From assembly GCA_012861695.1 (NCBI GenBank), contig JAAOOA010000060.1, positions 9,326,454 through 9,390,453 on the forward strand: a DNA stretch of 64,000 bases, given 5' to 3'. The notes below the pieces were generated by a model, which did no database searches, was not told the DNA's origin, and saw only the letters and a program-made list of their open reading frames with translations. Position 1 is the stretch's first letter. Every line of letters begins with the position of its first letter. Below are positions 41,976-61,405 of the stretch, in pieces. The position numbers and the translations under genes were made by a program. The stretch is from Trematomus loennbergii. Its lineage: Eukaryota > Chordata > Actinopteri > Perciformes > Nototheniidae.

Positions 41976-44900
41976 TGTGACCTGTCAATCACAATGCTGT
42001 CCCTCCCCAAAGTATACCTTGCATCATTGTGTAATTTACTCTGAATGGTAACAGCAATTACAAAATCAATCATTTTGAAGAAGCTGTTTCAGTTTTTTGT
42101 AGTGAAAAAGTATTGAAACTAACTGAGACCAATGATTAATGAAATCAATTCAGAAGTAGCATCATTTTCCTATTAACTTATATTCAAAAATTTTTTTTTA
42201 GCAACCAGAGGTTTTGAAAATTGAAATGTATGGCATTTCCACATTGGGTTCACTTTCCAAACCTAAAAGGATGACGCCTGCCTATTAACTTGTTCAGCAA
42301 TACAAAACACAACACATCTTCTTTGTAGTGTCCCTGTTGTCCTAACTTTCCCACAATCTCATTAACACACCAAGTTCGGTAGACCGACTTCTGGAAATGT
42401 GTCTGAATGCTTTGGTGGAGGTCTGTGCTCTCAAGAAGACATTGTATTACCCTGTGTATTGGCAATTGTGATGAATTTGTGGTATCGACATTAGGAGGAA
42501 AATCCTTCGAAAACCAGTTTTTTTATAAATTGAGCCACTTTCCTTTGTACACGTCCGAACCGACTAAAGAATGTTTTGCAGAGCTGCTTTCAATGTTTCA
42601 GTCTTTCAATCATATGAGTCATTACAGTGCATCTCAGAATAAATCATCAGACCCTGAGCCGGCACTGCACAAGGCCAGAAGAGGTGAGAACTTGTAATAA
42701 TGGTTATTGATTAGCGCGCTAAGCACACTGTGTCCTGTCTTGTTTTTATCACAGATGAAAGCTACCGTTGCTCCGAGGCTGCCTTGCGTGTGCTCGCTGA
42801 AGGGGAATGTGTGGGAGAAAGATGTTAAATTCAAGGAAGCCATTGCTATATTTATAAAAGTAATCAAGCGTGAACAAAAGCTGGTGTTGATGAGGATGTG
42901 GTGCATGTGGGAATTAATTTAGCTATTAATAATGATGGATGTAGGTGTTACAAAAAGAGAGAGAAAATGAATAGGGCATGAAAATCGACAATATGTGTGA
43001 GTATGTACTTAAATGTATCTCTGCTGCAAGTGTGATTGTGTGAAACCCTAATATGTATCAGCATGTGTTTGTTTCCACCTCCTCTCCTATGCTGCCTGTG
43101 ATTAGGCCCCTGGGAGTGTCACGCTTTGCTCTTCCGTAAAATGCTTTTATGCCATGTGAGAGCCTTTTTTCTTTTCACTGTCTATATGAAGAAAAGCTGT
43201 GATGTCAATGATTTGCTGTTAGCTGAGAAGAGCCAATACCAACAGCCTAGGAGTGAGACAGACTCGACTCGTATGATGATTATCTACGCTGATAAAACGT
43301 CTTCTTTTACCACTGTTGGTGTGCTGCTTTTACAAATGCATTTTCACGTGAGTTGATGAACAAATGAACAGTTATTTTGCAGTCCATTGAGTTGTCGGTT
43401 ACATCCCTAATCATTTATGCACATACAATTAAATATTTTCTGACATTTATTTCATCTCACTCTTTTCTACAAACCATTAGGGTATCAAACAGATTGATGC
43501 TGCCCAGGTTTATAAGCATGTATTATGTTATGGTTTAGTTTGTAAATGACATGTTTTGAAGGGAAATCTCTTGGTGTACTCGTCAACGTCTCGGTGAGTG
43601 ATTGGCAGCTATAAGACAGTAATACGATGCACGCATCGAGGTGAATACGATAATATCGATGAAACCAAGAGGCTTGCCGAGCGAACGAGGAGTTAAATTG
43701 CCTGAAATTGGCTGCACGTTGTGATGTGTCATTCCTCCATCCGTCTTTCCTTCTATCCATCCATCATCCCTCAGTCAACTTTTCCCATTTTTTTGTCCAT
43801 TTTACATTTCTCCCCTTTCCAGTCATCCGTTGCGAGTGTTCTCCCCTTCCCTCTCCCTCTGCAACTCGCCGCCTGCTGAGCTGATTGAACATTTTGCTGT
43901 TCGCTGTCTGGATTCTGTCCCAAATCCCCTGCATAAACTTGAAACACCATGTTAAGCATTCCTCAATAGTCCAACAGCTTGTGAAATATGCGGTCAATTT
44001 GTTCATGTTTGCAACAACGCTGCCTCCCAGTCAAATGTATGATTGTCCTAATCCACTTTATCTCGCTACTTTGGTCTCTTTTATTTATTTTTTTGTTTTT
44101 TTTCCTCCAAACCAAATCAAGGGGAGTTCAGGTGCGGCTGATGCTGCTCTATGACTAATGGGTTCTCTGAACACTGCATGCACACACAAACACAGGCATG
44201 GAAGCCACCTATCAGCACCCACACAATCATCCCAGCACTCTCAAGGTTGTCACAAATCAATCTGGAGTAGTGTTTTCATTAACCAAAGGTGAGAAGTTGA
44301 GTGTGTGAACGAGTGGAAAGAGGTTTTAATCGTGAACATGTGAGGGGCCAGAGGGTTCGCTGGAGAAGTCGCCATCCTTTTTTCTCTCTTCACTCCTACA
44401 CGTCTCCCTCCCACACATCCCTTAATTTCTCTCTTCTCAATTCCTTCTTTGTTTCCCCCCACTTCCAATTCCACGCCCTCTCCTCACTGCTTCCCCTGTA
44501 TACCTTCTAACTCCACCCTTTTCTTTGATCAACTCCACTTCTTGACCCTTCCTCGTCCCTCCCTTCCACCTCTCCACTTCTTCCTCCCTTCATCCAGGCT
44601 TTTATCAGGCCCGGACATATTTCAACTTTTGCCTCTACCTTTCCACGCTCCTGAGGATTCATCATCCCTCCCTTGATTCTTTCCCTCGCTCCTTCAACCC
44701 TTCCACCACCCTTTATCATGCTGCCCCCCCACCAAGCAACCATCCATCCATTTTTCCATTCCCCAGCTGCCAGCTCTCAGAACCGCAGGAACAGTAAATC
44801 TGGTGGAACCCCAGGAAGTGGGTCACAAGGGGACACTTAAACATGTAACACTCTAGTGAGGGCCTAACCCCTGCCGGAAAATCGCCTCATGAGTGCGCGT

Positions 44901-45185
44901 GCACGACCATGCTCACTTGAGCACACACACAGACAGGTTTTATATGGATGTCTGGGCTTTAAACAGAGAACTCTAAGTATAGGTTTGTTATTACAGCTCA
45001 TGTTCTCTTACCTATAATCAATCCAAGTTGTTAGGATTTGCGATCAGGGGAAACAACGAGGGCTTTGTGTCACACAGACCTGGCAGTGCTGCAGCACTTT
45101 CCCTGTTCCTGGTTTCCTCCTGTATGAACCTACACCCTTCAGAGGCTGGTGTGTGCCAGCAAGTCTCTGGAGCTAGTTAGGTTGG

Positions 45186-45187
<2 letters not shown>
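41976..45187. other. Intergenic; possible regulatory segment at 42.4-42.9 kb
   Basis: No gene. The segment 42,380-42,920 lacks low-complexity sequence and contains homeodomain-type words (for example TTATTGATTAGC at 42,704), so it may be conserved noncoding DNA. This is not testable here. A CT-rich tract at 44,370-44,720 yields artefactual frames. Confidence 0.3.
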
Positions 45188-45227
<40 letters not shown>

Positions 45228-45283
45228 TGTGTGGTGTGTGTGTGTGTGTGTGGTGTGTGTGTGTGTGTGTGTGGTGTGGTGTG

Positions 45284-45352
<69 letters not shown>

Positions 45353-45364
45353 TGTGGTGTGTGT

Positions 45365-45451
<87 letters not shown>

Positions 45452-45456
45452 TGTGC
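45188..45456. repeat. Long (TG)n microsatellite with many phase breaks
   Basis: About 269 bp of TG repeats interrupted repeatedly by GGTG, that is, by a missing T that shifts the dinucleotide phase. These breaks may be real imperfections or assembly deletions. The Cys-Val repeat frames across it are artefacts. Confidence 0.97.
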
Positions 45457-46660
45457 CCCAGGGATCTCTGTTTTGAGTTAGGCTGTGCGCTCTGTGGCTG
45501 GTGTCGCTATTTGTTCTACTGCTGTTACTTACAAGCCAACATTTCCTAATTCATACAGGATGTAAGAAGGGTGCAAAAGTATTTCATTTCTCTTTGAGGC
45601 ACATGACCTCGACCTCATTACAAGTTCTTAATCAGAACCGCACAGCTGAAAAAAAAACTTTGCATCAATCAAAATGGGATTTTCTTGCAGTCTTTACTGG
45701 TGCTAATGAAAGCTTTCTGACACTGTTCACACATGTCCAGTGACATGTTCAAAAAGGAGCAGCTGTCACGGCGCGCTATAACAGTTATGTTGGAGACGAT
45801 GGCGGCCTTCATGAGGAAGAAAACTTGGCCCTGTCCTCATTACTAGCCCGACTCACATCTTCTGTCAAAGAAATCGTCTCCAAATGGGACCAATTCAGTT
45901 TGGATGCGGCGCGTCTCCAAAAGAGTTCCCTTTTTCAAAAACACTAATCTGTGGTCCACAAATTAGCTGTCAGTCATCAGCTGTAGACAGACATGGAATC
46001 TGGGAAAAGGCAGTCCCCGACAAATCAACAACACGTCAATCAAACACACAAACACGTTCACACTGGGATCAACGTGACGGGGTGCATGAACACACACACT
46101 CACAGGGACCGTCTGATAGCATTTCCTCCTTTAGACTAATAGTCCCTAACTCTGTTTTCTCCATTAATTCAAGGTGACTCCTGCAAGACATTAGAGGATG
46201 GATATTGAGCTCACGGCTCTCAAGTGCCCTCCTAATTAATATTAATTTGTAATTTATATTTCCTCACTGAATTGCATTTTTGTAAAGGCGCTCTTATCTT
46301 CAAAAAGAAACCCTTTAAGAGTCAAGAAAATTGTTTCTAAGCATCCAATTGACACTCATGTCTGCAGATATTAGACAGCGTCTTGATGGGTTGTTGGAAT
46401 TTAATGACATTGAAGCAACGTTGGATGAATAGGAAATGTTCCACTTTAAAAAGGAAAGTCAAAAGCACAACAGTAGTCATGGGATGACAATAGACTATTA
46501 ATTATTTATTTTTAAGACCATTTAGTTTTCCTTGTCAACATGTGAAACAGCGCTTGCAAACAAAACAGCTAACAATGAAAAACGATTATGTGTGGGTAAA
46601 AATAAAGGATAAAGAGCATGGGTGTGCGTAATGGAAGTAGAAATGTTGGCTTGGATGATA
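45457..46660. other. Intergenic; candidate conserved region at 45.75-46.4 kb
   Basis: No gene. The part 45,760-46,420 is repeat-free with balanced composition and AT-rich homeodomain-like words (CTAATTAATATTAATTTG at about 46,232). It may be a distal regulatory element, by appearance only. Confidence 0.25.
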
Positions 46661-47180
46661 AATGTTATTAGCCTACGAAATAGCCATTGTCAGTTTGTCA
46701 CCACCATTCTATGCTTCAGATCGGCCAAACTGCACTGACCCTCACGTTATAGAAGTAACAGTTTAGCATTAAGGTTTATGTTTTGAAATTGAACAAGATT
46801 ACTGTTTAGGTCATCTTATGTAAGTTAACTTCTTAAGTTAAAGTTATCAAAGTTTTCATGCTAAGCTAAGATAAGTTAAGCGTCTACCTCGTCTCATGTT
46901 TATCGGACACCTATGAGAGAATTGGTGACTTTGTCCAGACAGTTTTTTGAAATGTTATTAGCCTACTAAATAGTCATTATCAATCGTCATCACTACCATT
47001 CTATGCTTCAGATCGGCCAAACTGCACCGACCCCCAAGATGTAAAAGTAAAACAATCACAGTTTTAAACCCAAAAGTTGAACGTAAACAAGACTACTGGT
47101 AAGGTTTGGGAAATAAAGGTTGTTTAGGTTAGAACAAGTATGTTTCTTACGTTACTTAAATTAAATAATAAAATAAGTCA
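46661..47180. repeat. Diverged tandem duplication, ~290-bp unit
   Basis: The block AATGTTATTAGCCTACGAAA to TTCTATGCTTCAGATCGGCC to CAAACTGCACTGACC at 46,661-46,740 recurs at 46,951-47,032, with a few substitutions and one small indel. The offset is 290 bp. Weaker similarity continues through the rest of each unit. The second copy ends close to the left end of the hAT element. Confidence 0.75.
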
Positions 47181-47194
47181 ACATACAGTACGTC

Positions 47195-48271
47195 CAGAGT
47201 TGGGTAATAATAATATTACATTTGTCGTTAACGGAGTAATGTAACGCGTTACTTTTATAAATTCAGTAATCACACTATAGTTACTAACATTGCGCGAAAA
47301 AATGACTAGATTCTCCCTTTGACAGACTAGACTAGTAGTTACTGTTGGGGAATAATTTCCCCTGCATTTCATCTTTCACCCTCTGACGCAGATGCCCAGC
47401 CTTGAGCAGCCGTTATCTCCCTTAAGATAAGATAAGGCTGCCCTAGCATTTTGTTGTTGTTACCAGTTTATGACCGGGCAACTCTCGGTTAGAGATAGTT
47501 ATTGTTGTGGGACACCTGGAACACATCCTTCTCGGGGTGTAGATGACCCGAGCCATAAGCGACAACAAATGTGATTCAGTGTCCCTCAGCTGTTTAGTAT
47601 ATCTATTGAAGAATGTTGATTATTACACTCTGAACTAGATTATTAGATTATTACACTCTGAACTAGAGTCCTCACGGACGGCAAAAAAAGAGTCCTCACG
47701 GACAGTCAGACATTATACGATTTAAAATAAAAACAATAATCGTGGCTTGATATTGAGTAAGAAAATGTTTTATGAAGCACAGCTTCCGGTCTTCCAAGAC
47801 CCGACTGGACAAAAAGACGTGGTGCAGGCACGAAACATAATACCAATAGAAATACATTGCTTTTAAAATCGTTCTGTGTGACATGGAAAAAAAGGGGGAA
47901 ATCGTGTTGGTGAACACGAATCAATAGATTACATGTCGTGACTATAACACGAAATGCCGCGAGACTGGGTAGGCTAACACGAAGCTAGTAAAGACCCCCG
48001 AACCCAGAGTGATGATGTTGAGTGTGTGCCGACTCCGAACAAGCAGCAAAAACTAGAATTGTCACCGTTATTAACTTGTGTTATGTCTTCCTTATTGCAA
48101 TAGTAATTGTTATATGTGTGCACATGTAGGCCTAAGTTTTAAGTTTTGGCTATAGGCTGTTGCTGAGTGACGCAACATTTATGTAGAGAGTAACGAAGTA
48201 AAGTAATGTATTACTTTTTTTTAAAGTAATATGTAATATATTACTTTTTTTGAGTAACGACCCCATCTCTG
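47195..48271. mobile_element. Non-autonomous hAT-type transposon
   Basis: The element is about 1,077 bp. It begins CAGAGTTGGGT and ends ACCCCATCTCTG, whose complement is CAGAGATGGGGT, an imperfect ~12-bp terminal inverted repeat starting CAGAG as in hAT elements. Flanking octamers AGTACGTC (47,187-47,194) and AGTATGTC (48,272-48,279) form the 8-bp target-site duplication typical of hAT, with one difference. Subterminal regions are rich in GTAACG and GTAAT words in inverted arrangement. No transposase frame is present, so mobility would need enzyme from elsewhere. Confidence 0.88.
47618..47703. repeat. Short tandem repeats inside the hAT element
   Basis: A perfect 22-bp word starting GATTATTACACTCTG occurs at 47,618-47,639 and 47,646-47,667 (period 28). 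Directly after it, AGAGTCCTCACGGAC occurs at 47,665-47,679 and 47,689-47,703 (period 24). These may be internal amplification or remnants of rearrangement. Confidence 0.85.
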
Positions 48272-49959
48272 AGTATGTCTCACGCAACACAAACAGCAAA
48301 GTTGTGTGATATTTTAGTTTAATTATGCACTTCTTTACACATTCTTTGCCGCTTTTCGTATAATGTCACCCGACTTCCTGTTTTGCTCCTGTCAAATTAA
48401 CCAGCGCCATTAAAGGTGCAGTGTTTTCTTGTAATCGTGTAGGTGATTAACTATGTGAATACATTATAACCTCCTCTTGATCCCACTCTTAGCAGGCTGC
48501 TTCGAAACCCTATCTAGGAGGCTGATAACGCCTATTTAATTAGCTGATAACATTCACAGCAGGTGAAAAAAAATCAAACAAGCACATTTCCTGATATATT
48601 CTGTTATTGTCGTGAATAATAGTTTGCTTATTGTAACCCTGGTTTCATATTTGTTGAATTTCCCATAAATCACTATCAGGAATAAAAACATTCCCCTCAC
48701 CAAGTTAATATCTGGGAACATAAGCAGTCAGATGAAGAAATAAGTATACAAAAAAGCCTTTACCATACTTGCTGCAGTTGTGTGGATACAGATTTTCCTG
48801 TGCAATGAATGCAATCATTAGCAAATGTTAAGGAAACATGTTTTCAGCCCATTCTGACTTGTAGCAATGTCACTGTGTCTTCAAATCGAGGCAATTACTC
48901 TGCTGAGTATGTTATTATAAGAAAAATAAAGTATAGTCACCACAAAAAGAGTCCTAAATGGCACTAAACTAGAATTATCCTTTAATGTAGGACTGAGAGA
49001 ATAAAAATAACAGCTATCAGAAGGAACTAGAGATGTTTCCTATTAAATGTGAAGCCGGGGCTTGCTTACAGAGACAGAGAGAGATAAAGTGGTTCAGTCC
49101 TGAGTGCTGCGGTGCTGATTGTGAGAGATGCCTTTGTGTTTCTCTGTGCCATGTCTTGGTAAGGGGAAAGCACCTCGCTGTCAATGCCATTCAGTCAGAT
49201 AAAGTGTACACATAAAGTCAGCTAGGTATGAATCAGAGCGAGAGAATGAGGCCAGGGAAAGAATGACTGGATGATTAGACACCCAAACTGCTCCCTCATG
49301 TCATGCAAAACAAACAAACTCCAACCCAGAAACTACAATGGAACAGGGAAGGAGCTTCTTATTTGATATTGACAACAAAGAAAAATAAGTTCTACTGGGG
49401 AAATTTCTCAAAGCCAAGCACTGACAGTTCACGGTCCTTTAGGAGTAGAATGGAACAGAAAAGAAAATGCATTGGTCAACCATACAGTATGTCCGTGCTA
49501 GAGTTAAAATGACACTTTGTACTGCCCCTGCAGAGGGAAGGTATGAATATTTATACACCTCTCCTACCGCATAAGTCTGTAAAAAGAAAAAAGTAACAGC
49601 CTGTTCTTTTCATTGGGTGCCGGGCTGAGGGACTGTAGGAGCGGTGCAGTAATGCTCCGCGCTTTAAAAAAAGGTGACCAAACACATTCTTTTCAGCAGC
49701 CCTATAGTTCTGCCTGGGCTATACATTTGTCGGCCAACTGTTGACATCGCTTGCAATATGCTGCGCTCAGAGTGTGATCACCACCATGGACTGTGAGCAA
49801 GAACAAGGCAGGGCAGACTCTTTCTTGTCTTCCCTGCACAGATACACACACACAATGGTGGCCAACGAGTCATAAAGTAATAAAGCCCCATGGACCCCTA
49901 ATGAAAGAGAATAAGAGGATGGGGGGAAAGTGAACTCGGATGAATAACAATCATTGCTC
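48272..49959. other. Intergenic, no gene
   Basis: The first 8 bases are the right target-site copy of the hAT element. The rest is unique-looking DNA without a supportable gene. Confidence 0.35.
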
Positions 49960-49971
49960 GTGTGTGTGGTG

Positions 49972-50027
<56 letters not shown>

Positions 50028-50032
50028 TGTGT

Positions 50033-50102
<70 letters not shown>

Positions 50103-50103
50103 T

Positions 50104-50153
<50 letters not shown>

Positions 50154-50166
50154 GTGTGTGTGTGTT
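49960..50166. repeat. (TG)n microsatellite with phase breaks
   Basis: About 207 bp of TG repeats with several GGTG breaks and a TTG break near its end. Cys-Val frames across it are artefacts. Confidence 0.97.
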
Positions 50167-52799
50167 AGTTAGGGGGGGAGGTATGTCCCTTCAGCAGCAG
50201 TGCAAGCAAACTCCCTCTCTGTGGTCCAACACCCCCCAACGTTGGAATGGAAACCACCAAATCGCCGCTAATTGAATAAGTGACAATGAGCGGGCAGACG
50301 AGGCGACAGATGCTCGCGTGCCTTTACAACCCAAAAGCACACACACATTCCTCTTGACTCCAATCTGAACCGGGGTCTAGAGGCGCATTTTACTATGGCC
50401 GCCCCACCTGCTGCTGGGAGGGAGGGAGAGAATATTGCCATGAATGTTCACGACAGACGTTTAATTCACACTATCACTTTATGGCTACAAGGCCCGGCAC
50501 AGGGAGGCGATAATGAGGGGAGCTGCAGCCAGAGCTGTTTGTTTGTTGTTTGTTTAGTGCTGATCGCCTTTTTCTATGTGTGGAGATCTGGGCCTCAGAG
50601 CCACCTATGGATCAATAAAATGATCTTGGTGGAGCCCGGGAGAAGGAGAAGTTAAACAAAAAACGTACAAGAGTATTGCACCTGCTGCTGAGGATGAATA
50701 TTTTTTGCCTTGATTATTGGAGTTCTTAAGCGCCCAAAAGGCCATGTTTGTTCGGCTCCTCTGGTTATGTAGCGTGCCTAAATGTATTAAGTCTCCATCT
50801 GCTTTTTACTTAGATTATACCCCCTCGCTCTATACATTAATTGTTTTATTCCGCGCAGTGTTTAAGACCCCCGCGCGCCCCACTCTCACCTCCACCCCTC
50901 CGACTCTTTCTTTTGCTCCCTTCTTCCAGAAACTCCAGAGCGGACTTTGTTCTCCAAATGTGATTAGCTTCTCTGGGACGCAGGGCATAATTGCATTACT
51001 GCATTGTGAGCATTCGGAGCTATGGAAATGTTAGGCGCCCGTATCAAACCTGTTTAAATACCACTAAGATGTGCAAAAGAAGGAGGCGTGAATGCAAACA
51101 TTTTGCAGACATAGACACAGGGACACAGGGAGAGGGGAATAAAGGTTTTTCCGCCAATTTAAGGCTCCTGGATTTAAAATAAAAAACAGGCTTCTGGTTG
51201 GTGTCCGTGCACGTTTTCGAATATTTAATAAGGTATTGTTTTGTTTCCTAAGAAGATCAGCCCACATTGAATCACGCGGTTCAAATGGATAACATCTAGT
51301 CCTGCTTCTTTTTACATATTACATTGCTCATGAAGCCAGTTGGTAGCAGCTGGTGGTAAATTATTCATTTGTTTTTGCAGATTCCGTATCTGTCTATTCC
51401 TTAAGGTTAATTATGTTCTCCGAAAAAAATCATTCTGAAAGTGTTGCCTGGGAAATTGCTTCAGCTAAGCGATCAGTGAGGGAGGGTGAGCGGGGCAGTT
51501 ATGAGTTGTAGTCTTCTTCCGGGGGGTGCTTGTTCTGGGAGTTCTGCCACAGATGGTCACGTATACAGTTGCGTCTCATCTCCCAACTCCACTGCTATAG
51601 TATTTCATTTGAATATTTATGAAGCTGTTATTGCAATAACTGAAGTCCCTATTAGCTGAGCGCATGTTTCCATCATCTCTAACTGTCTTAGACGCGCGCA
51701 AGCTCGTGCACATGACGAAATGGGTGAATGGATGGAAGTTGGGGGGGGGGGGGGTTGCGGGGTCTTCTACTATTCCCATGACAATAATTTCCTCGCAGTT
51801 GTGTGGGGTTTTGGGCTCTGTTTGAGCCTTGTTTGGTTGGCTGTAATCGCCGGGTCCTTGTGCCAAACAAACTGCTCCAGATGGTCTCCAGAATGTGAGG
51901 TCCCAGTTGTGCACAATTGTGAAACCTTAGATCTCTCCCCTCATTCCTTTCTTTCTCTCATTTAATTTCTTCATTTATCTGTTTAAAAAAAAAAATCAAA
52001 GCTGGTGAGTTGTTTTTTTTGCTGCGCTCGTTATCAAAAAACCCTCCTTCCTGCAGGGAGTTTGAAGTGATGTTGAACAGATTTGTGCACGGGGACAGAG
52101 CTGTTCCTCGGCGTGACCAACTCTTTAAAGGCATTCATTAGAGTCCGGCTGCCTTTCAACGCGATTCTCCACACAGCTTACCCGGCTTATACTCTGCACC
52201 CACAGACAGCCACAGATGAGACGCATATGTGAAAAAAAAAATATTTCACTTCAAACATACAGCACAAAGTGCCTGTGCATGAAGAAGAGGGGTAGTCAGC
52301 TGCCACTTGAAAGTGAAGACCAAATACATTATAAGGCATGCATATACAATGCCCTGCAACCCAGTGCCAGTCAGCTGTTTGTGGATAGGTTGTGGGTGCT
52401 ATATATCAAAAGTGTGCCTATCAATGCTTTAAAGGTGGTGGGTGACACTGCTGGTGATTGAGGTGACTTTATCTTTGTCTAATGGTTATTTAGACTCTGT
52501 GCGTCTCCATGCTGTCTGGGGAGAACAGACCTGAAGCGAGGAACTCATAAACCTTCCTGTGGTTTTATAGCAGTGAAAAACGGCAGGATAAGCTTCTTCA
52601 ATGAATGTTTTCTTCTTCAGTTTATTTTCTCCCTTGTCCATTGTAAGGGCATGATCGTTACTCTGAGAAGTAGGGTGAGTGAACCCCACAGGGCGGGGTG
52701 TTTTTTTTTTTTAATCCCCCCACTTGCCTCCCCTCTTGCGCCTCCTTCCCTCTCTCCTCTGGAGTTTGAGTGGCCACCAGCCAGCTTTTGATTTGAGAA
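50167..52799. promoter_or_regulatory. Upstream flank of pcdh18, candidate regulatory DNA
   Basis: No gene. The part 50,390-51,060 is repeat-free and GC-balanced and looks like conserved noncoding sequence. A 14-base G run lies at 51,741-51,754. Because this stretch lies 0.5-3 kb upstream of the pcdh18 start codon, it is the natural place for proximal control elements. No specific factor site is claimed. Confidence 0.3.
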
Positions 52800-53239
52800 G
52801 CGTTTGTCTTTCCCGACATGTGAAAGGGAGGCCGGGCTGATGTACAACGAGTTGGTTAGAGGCGGGTTATTTTTCGGCAAGTCTGTATGCAGAGGCAGCT
52901 CAAACGGAGTGAGGCAGTGAATGAGAGCGCACGGCGCACAGAGCAGACGCAGGGAAGAGAGGGAGGAAGAGCGCACAGATTTCAGTGGCATTCAGATGCT
53001 CCTCGCGCACACTGGACGCGCGTAACATATCTGTAAGGAGGCAGGCAGACGTACATTTGGATGTCTTTTGAAGATTAGAACAACTTGAGCGAGTTTATCT
53101 TTAACATTTGAATGTTTTTCCTCCTCGCTGCGCGGAGAGACATGCAGCTGCTGATTGAAGGAGCACAGCATTTAGTAAGTTAAAACTGGGACTGCGGTTG
53201 GAGTTTTTTCGGGGGATTTGTGTTTTGCTTCAGCTAGAA
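52800..53239 (+). promoter_or_regulatory. pcdh18: Probable pcdh18 5' UTR and proximal promoter
   Basis: This is the most CpG-richer stretch before the gene, with GC- and GA-rich words such as GAGCGCACGGCGCACAGAGC around 52,926 and GAGGGAGGAAGAGCGCACAG near 52,960. No convincing TATA box was seen. The transcription start cannot be fixed from sequence alone. No upstream splice acceptor is required, because the coding exon begins with its own signal-peptide sequence. Confidence 0.45.
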
Positions 53240-60623
<7,384 letters not shown>

Positions 60624-61405
60624 CATGGTTTCGCATTTCACAACATCCTGCTTGTTCTTTGTGCCAACATATATGACCGTCATGATGACTGTTTTCTCGT
60701 TCACTGTAATGCCTGTCTTGTTTGTTTTTTACCAAATATCCTTGATACCTCTCAGTGCGAAAAAGACTCCTAGAGAAAAAGTGAAAAACACGGCACTGAA
60801 GTAGGGATCAAGATGACTTAAAGGCATCAAAGCGAGCGCTCCAAGAACAGATTGCTCAGCTGTTATTACCGTCTCTGTGAAAGTTGCGCGAATGAGTGAT
60901 TTCAAATGGAAATCCGCCAACAAGAACTGTACCCTTTCTTCATTTGTAATGTTTACAGCAGCGTGAACAGACTCCACAGGGAGGAACCAACTGTTGTGTG
61001 ATCTAATTTCTGCTTTTTTTTACGGTGTACAATATTGTACAGTGTTAGTGGAAACTATGTTTTGTTATCATGGAATGTAACTGTACAATTTGACCTTTGT
61101 ATTTTAAAAATACACTCTTTTTTACTTCTATATATTTATATGTGTCCATGTATGTTTGTACAGAAAAAAAACAAATGTCTATTTTTATATTTGTCACTGC
61201 ATGTCTTAATATCACTTAATGTGTCTCTTATTCCTCTGCCCCTTTATTTTATAAAAACAATTGTATTTAATTTTGGTATTGAATGTGTGTGTGTGTGCGT
61301 ATTAAAAAATAATCACATTCCAATGCAGTTCCATGTTGGAAGTTGGTTTTGTATGGTGACTTTGTGACCATTGGTTGATAAATAAAGTGGAGGGATTCAT
61401 AACAG
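60624..61405 (+). other. pcdh18: pcdh18 3' UTR
   Basis: AT-rich sequence between the stop codon and the poly(A) signal, about 0.78 kb. It contains U-rich tracts (61,013-61,021, 61,105-61,145), a perfect 16-bp palindrome at 61,026-61,041 and a short TG repeat at 61,285-61,298. The end is inferred from the AATAAA plus about 20 bp. Confidence 0.75.
61381..61386 (+). terminator. pcdh18: Canonical poly(A) signal AATAAA for pcdh18
   Basis: AATAAA is followed about 20 bp later by a TG/T-rich stretch (GTGTCTCGTATCGTGATTCT), as expected for cleavage and polyadenylation. It is the only perfect hexamer in a good position after the stop codon. Confidence 0.75.

Noticed and set aside
45149..45549. Cys-Val repeat proteins of 94-119 residues
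   Set aside because: They are translations of the TG microsatellite. All three frames of such a repeat stay open.
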